A stretch of DNA of 24,597 nt from Pseudomonadota bacterium. Its GTDB lineage: Bacteria; Pseudomonadota; Alphaproteobacteria; Rhizobiales; Rhizobiaceae. The DNA lies in NCBI GenBank assembly GCA_023444445.1, contig JAEXMK010000113.1, positions 1 to 24,597 of the forward strand. The letters run 5' to 3'. The notes beneath the pieces are model-generated. The model did not search any database and was not told where the DNA came from. It worked only from the letters and a program-made list of their open reading frames with translations. Numbering within the stretch: the first letter of the stretch is position 1; the number at the start of each line of letters is the position of its first letter. The position numbers were made by a program, and so were the translations under genes. Positions 21,888 through 24,597 of this stretch are shown here, piece by piece.

Positions 21888-24175
21888 GCTGCTGTGCACC
21901 GGGAACGGAAGGCTCGCTTCAACTCGGCGAACCGGTCAATCCGCCATCGTCGGAGGAGTTGCTGCTGGCAAGCCGCGATCTGGGGCAGGGGTTGCGCCAG
22001 ACCGACCTCAGCGTGCCGGATGTTTATTGCGGCGCCTGCATCACAACCATCGAAACCGCGCTTAACCGTTTGCCACAGGTGGAACGCGCGCGGGTGAACC
22101 TGTCGTCCAAACGTGTGGCGGTTGTCTGGAAGGAAGAGGTCAATGGCGTCAGGACCGATCCCGCCGAGATTGCCCGTGCGATCCTGTCGACGGGATACCG
22201 CACACATCTTTTCGCCAGCGGGCAGGATGCTTCGGACGCCGTGCGTTCGCAGCTGATAAGGGCGGTGGCGCTGTGCGGCTTTGCCTCCGCCAATATCATG
22301 CTGCTGTCCGTGTCCGTCTGGTCGGGTGCGGACGCCGCGACACGCGACATGTTCCACTGGATTTCGGCGATGATCGCCGCACCGGCACTGATCTATGGCG
22401 GGCGTTTCTTTTATCAATCTGCCTGGAACGCGCTGAAGCACGGCCGCACCAATATGGATGTGCCGATCGCGCTTGCCATCACGCTCTCATACGCCGTTTC
22501 GCTGTGGGAAACGATCCATCACGGTGAGCACGCCTGGTTCGATGCGACCGTATCGCTGCTGTTTTTCCTGCTGATCGGCCGCACGCTGGACGATATCATG
22601 CGCGACAAGGCGCGCTCGGCCATTGCCGGACTGGCCCGTCTCTCACCGCGCGGCGCGACCGTCATCAGTGAGGATGGAACGCGGGAATACCGCGAGCTTG
22701 CCGATATCCAACCCGGAATGTCGATTGCGATTGCGGCGGGTGATCGTGTGGCTGTGGACGCGATCGTCGTCTCCGGCAGCAGCGATCTCGATATGTCCAT
22801 CGTCAATGGCGAGAGCGCGCCGCGCCGCGTTGCGGCAGGCGATAGCCTGCAGGCCGGCACGCTCAACCTCACCGGTTCGCTCACCGCCCGGGTGACCGCC
22901 TCGGCCAGGGATTCCTTCCTGTCGGAAGTGATCGGGTTGATGGAGGCGGCCGAAGGCGGGCGGGCGCGTTACCGCCGTATCGCCGACCGCGCCGCAAGCT
23001 ATTATTCGCCCGTGGTGCATCTTCTTGCGCTGGTAACGTTTCTCGGCTGGGGCATTTTCGGCGGGGACTGGAAACAGGCGATGCTCATTGCTATTGCGGT
23101 TCTCATCATTACCTGCCCCTGTGCGCTCGGCCTTGCCGTTCCCGTCGTGCAGGTGGTGGCCGCTGGAAGGCTCTTTCGGCACGGTATCATGGTCAAGGAA
23201 GGCTCGGCCATGGAGCGGCTGGCCGAAATCGACACCGTGCTATTCGACAAAACCGGCACTCTCACCGTTGGTAAACCGAGACTGGTCAAGACAGATGATG
23301 TGAAGCCGGCCACCATGGCAATTGCGGCGGGACTTGCCGCCCATTCGCGTCATCCTCTCTCGAAAGCCCTGCATGCCGCCTATAACGGTGCCCTGCCGGC
23401 CTATGAGGTGGTTCGGGAAATTCCGGGCTCGGGTGTCGAGGCGGACACGGAATTCGGCATCTACCGGCTCGGCAATCGCCGTTTTGCCTGCCCGGATGAG
23501 GCAAGGCTCGATGATGGCGATGCGCGGTCGGAAGTGGTGCTGTCGCTCGATGGCCATCAACTGGCAAGCTTCGGTTTCGAGGATAATCCGCGCGTTGGTG
23601 CGGTTGCGGCTTTGCGTCATCTCTCAGTGCAGGGTCTTGTGCAGGAAATCGTTTCGGGTGACCGGCCCGCCGCCGTCAGCACGATGGCGCACCGGCTGGG
23701 GATCGGCAACTGGCGTGCCGACCTGTCGCCGAAGGACAAGGCGGCCCGCTGCGCCGAGCTTGCCGACGAGGGGTGCAGGGTGCTGATGGTTGGGGACGGT
23801 ATCAACGACGCCCCGGCGCTCGCCGCTGCGCATGTTTCGATGGCGCCCGCCACCGCCGCCGATATTGGCCGGCAGGCTGCCGATTTCGTGTTCATGCGGG
23901 AGGATCTCGATGCCGTTCCTTTTGCGATCGAGACGTCGCAACGGGCCGGAAGGCTCATCCGGCAGAACTTTGCGCTTGCCATCGGCTACAACATCATCGC
24001 CGTACCGATTGCGATCGCCGGTTATGCGACGCCGATGATCGCCGCCATCGCCATGTCGACATCGTCGCTGATCGTCGTTGCCAATGCATTGCGCCTTGCA
24101 GGTGCAGCTGAAACCATCCGTGCGCGGAACGCGGTGGAAACAGGATTTGCGGGCGAGGGGGCGCAACTGGCATGA
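21884..24175 (+). CDS. fixI: copper-transporting P1B-type ATPase for cbb3 oxidase assembly (CcoI/FixI)
   Basis: The 763-residue ATPase carries a cysteine-bearing N terminus (MetSerCysCysAlaProGly) and a heavy-metal-associated domain with Cys49-Gly-Ala-Cys52. About eight membrane helices follow, with the metal site Cys411-Pro-Cys413. The phosphorylation site Asp455 lies in AspLysThrGlyThrLeuThr; a SerArgHisProLeu follows, and the hinge is GlyAspGlyIleAsnAspAla with Asp638 and Asp642. It pumps copper to the periplasmic side for the CuB site of CcoN; its role in bulk copper efflux is minor in the family. The start ATG at 21884 overlaps fixH, and the stop overlaps fixS, by four bases each. Confidence 0.97.
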   Translation: MSCCAPGTEGSLQLGEPVNPPSSEELLLASRDLGQGLRQTDLSVPDVYCGACITTIETALNRLPQVERARVNLSSKRVAVVWKEEVNGVRTDPAEIARAILSTGYRTHLFASGQDASDAVRSQLIRAVALCGFASANIMLLSVSVWSGADAATRDMFHWISAMIAAPALIYGGRFFYQSAWNALKHGRTNMDVPIALAITLSYAVSLWETIHHGEHAWFDATVSLLFFLLIGRTLDDIMRDKARSAIAGLARLSPRGATVISEDGTREYRELADIQPGMSIAIAAGDRVAVDAIVVSGSSDLDMSIVNGESAPRRVAAGDSLQAGTLNLTGSLTARVTASARDSFLSEVIGLMEAAEGGRARYRRIADRAASYYSPVVHLLALVTFLGWGIFGGDWKQAMLIAIAVLIITCPCALGLAVPVVQVVAAGRLFRHGIMVKEGSAMERLAEIDTVLFDKTGTLTVGKPRLVKTDDVKPATMAIAAGLAAHSRHPLSKALHAAYNGALPAYEVVREIPGSGVEADTEFGIYRLGNRRFACPDEARLDDGDARSEVVLSLDGHQLASFGFEDNPRVGAVAALRHLSVQGLVQEIVSGDRPAAVSTMAHRLGIGNWRADLSPKDKAARCAELADEGCRVLMVGDGINDAPALAAAHVSMAPATAADIGRQAADFVFMREDLDAVPFAIETSQRAGRLIRQNFALAIGYNIIAVPIAIAGYATPMIAAIAMSTSSLIVVANALRLAGAAETIRARNAVETGFAGEGAQLA

Positions 24176-24354
24176 ATATGCTGATCTATCTCATTCCCAT
24201 CGCACTGTTTCTGGGCGCGCTCGGGCTTATCGCCTTCCTCTGGTCGGTTCGATCCGGGCAGTATGACGATATGGACGGGGCCGCCTGGCGCGTAATCGAT
24301 GATGGGGATGACCGGCCACGGCCTCTTGACGGAGAAACAAGCGGTCCGTTTTGA
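24172..24354 (+). CDS. fixS: cbb3 oxidase assembly protein CcoS (FixS), 60 aa
   Basis: The 60-residue protein has one N-terminal membrane helix (about 3-25) and then TrpSerValArgSerGlyGlnTyrAspAspMetAspGlyAlaAlaTrpArgVal, the conserved FixS block. CcoS is required to place copper and haem b in the oxidase. The ATGA overlap with the fixI stop at 24172-24175 confirms operon membership. The rest of the tail is polar. It is the last gene of fixGHIS; no strong terminator is seen in the 139 bases before gnd. Confidence 0.94.
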   Translation: MNMLIYLIPIALFLGALGLIAFLWSVRSGQYDDMDGAAWRVIDDGDDRPRPLDGETSGPF

Positions 24355-24493
24355 ATTGGTATCGACCTGTCGCAAATATGCAAAGCTGACTTGCGTCATC
24401 AAAATTTAATCGTTTCAGTCGCGGCCAGCCTTGCCGTTTGGTGATTACAGTGCCACAACACGACCACCAAAAAAGCAAGATGGAGGCACATCC

Positions 24494-24597
24494 GTGGAAC
24501 AGGCAGAAATCGGTTTGATCGGTCTCGGCGTCATGGGCTCGAACCTGGCGTTGAACATCGCGGAAAAGGGCAACAAGATTGCCGTATTCAACCGAAC
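24494..24597 (+). CDS. gnd: 6-phosphogluconate dehydrogenase, N-terminal fragment cut by the window end
   Basis: Only 34 complete codons are visible. They begin at a GTG (24494) preceded by GGAGG at 24482-24486. The residues [16 protein letters not shown] form the NADP-binding glycine-rich loop of the 6-phosphogluconate dehydrogenase family, and [12 protein letters not shown] continues it exactly as in Gnd. The enzyme makes ribulose 5-phosphate, CO2 and NADPH in the oxidative pentose phosphate pathway. Related short-chain hydroxyacid dehydrogenases share the loop, but LeuAlaLeuAsnIleAla and ValPheAsnArg favour Gnd. Regulation with the fix operon is not implied. Confidence 0.88.
   Translation, partial: MEQAEIGLIGLGVMGSNLALNIAEKGNKIAVFNR

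Noticed and set aside
1..24597. CRISPR array, insertion sequences or integrase-linked attachment site at the tRNA
   Set aside because: No regularly spaced direct repeats, transposase or integrase coding sequence was seen. The tRNA end is followed at once by its terminator, with no island genes next to it.

Overview
The window looks like chromosomal DNA of an alphaproteobacterium of the Rhizobiales, most probably the Agrobacterium/Rhizobium group. Support: high G+C coding sequence, a rhizobial-type fixNOQP and fixGHIS set with FixK/FNR boxes, frequent 4-bp ATGA gene overlaps, and an interspersed palindromic repeat of a type common in this order. This assignment rests on recognised sequence patterns; no search was run. 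Nothing looks like a plasmid, phage or transposon.

Layout. 1-2,000: tRNA-Leu(GAG) with a terminator, a small lipoprotein, an orphan PAS-domain protein, a 55-residue membrane protein and an OsmC-family protein. 1,931-5,079 (minus): a FdhF/YdeP-type molybdopterin oxidoreductase, a small winged-helix-like protein and a peptide deformylase homologue that has lost two of three metal ligands. 5,465-7,350 (plus): MgtE magnesium transporter and a MerR-family regulator whose promoter carries an operator-like palindrome. 7,410-7,496: palindromic repeat. 7,542-9,282 (minus): a DUF1624-type membrane acyltransferase with an added cysteine-rich tail, and a DUF599 membrane protein. 9,533-10,305 (plus): cobU/cobP behind a long structured leader ending in a terminator-like hairpin. 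10,346-14,648 (minus): a tightly overlapping operon SulP anion transporter, ParB-like protein, MscS-type channel.

15,006-24,354 is the respiratory core. fixNOQP encodes the cbb3-type high-affinity cytochrome oxidase (CcoN, CcoO, CcoQ, CcoP). fixGHIS encodes the factors that bring copper and assemble the enzyme (CcoG, CcoH, the Cu P-type ATPase CcoI, CcoS). Each operon is preceded by a FixK/FNR-type box, so both should be induced together at low oxygen. Between them, on the opposite strand, lies a three-gene SRPBCC-VOC-VOC cassette. The window ends in the first codons of gnd (6-phosphogluconate dehydrogenase).

Most notable for follow-up: the degenerate deformylase next to a formate-dehydrogenase-like enzyme, the SulP/ParB-like/MscS operon, the unclassified cobU leader, the MerR operator, and the unusual start region of fixG.
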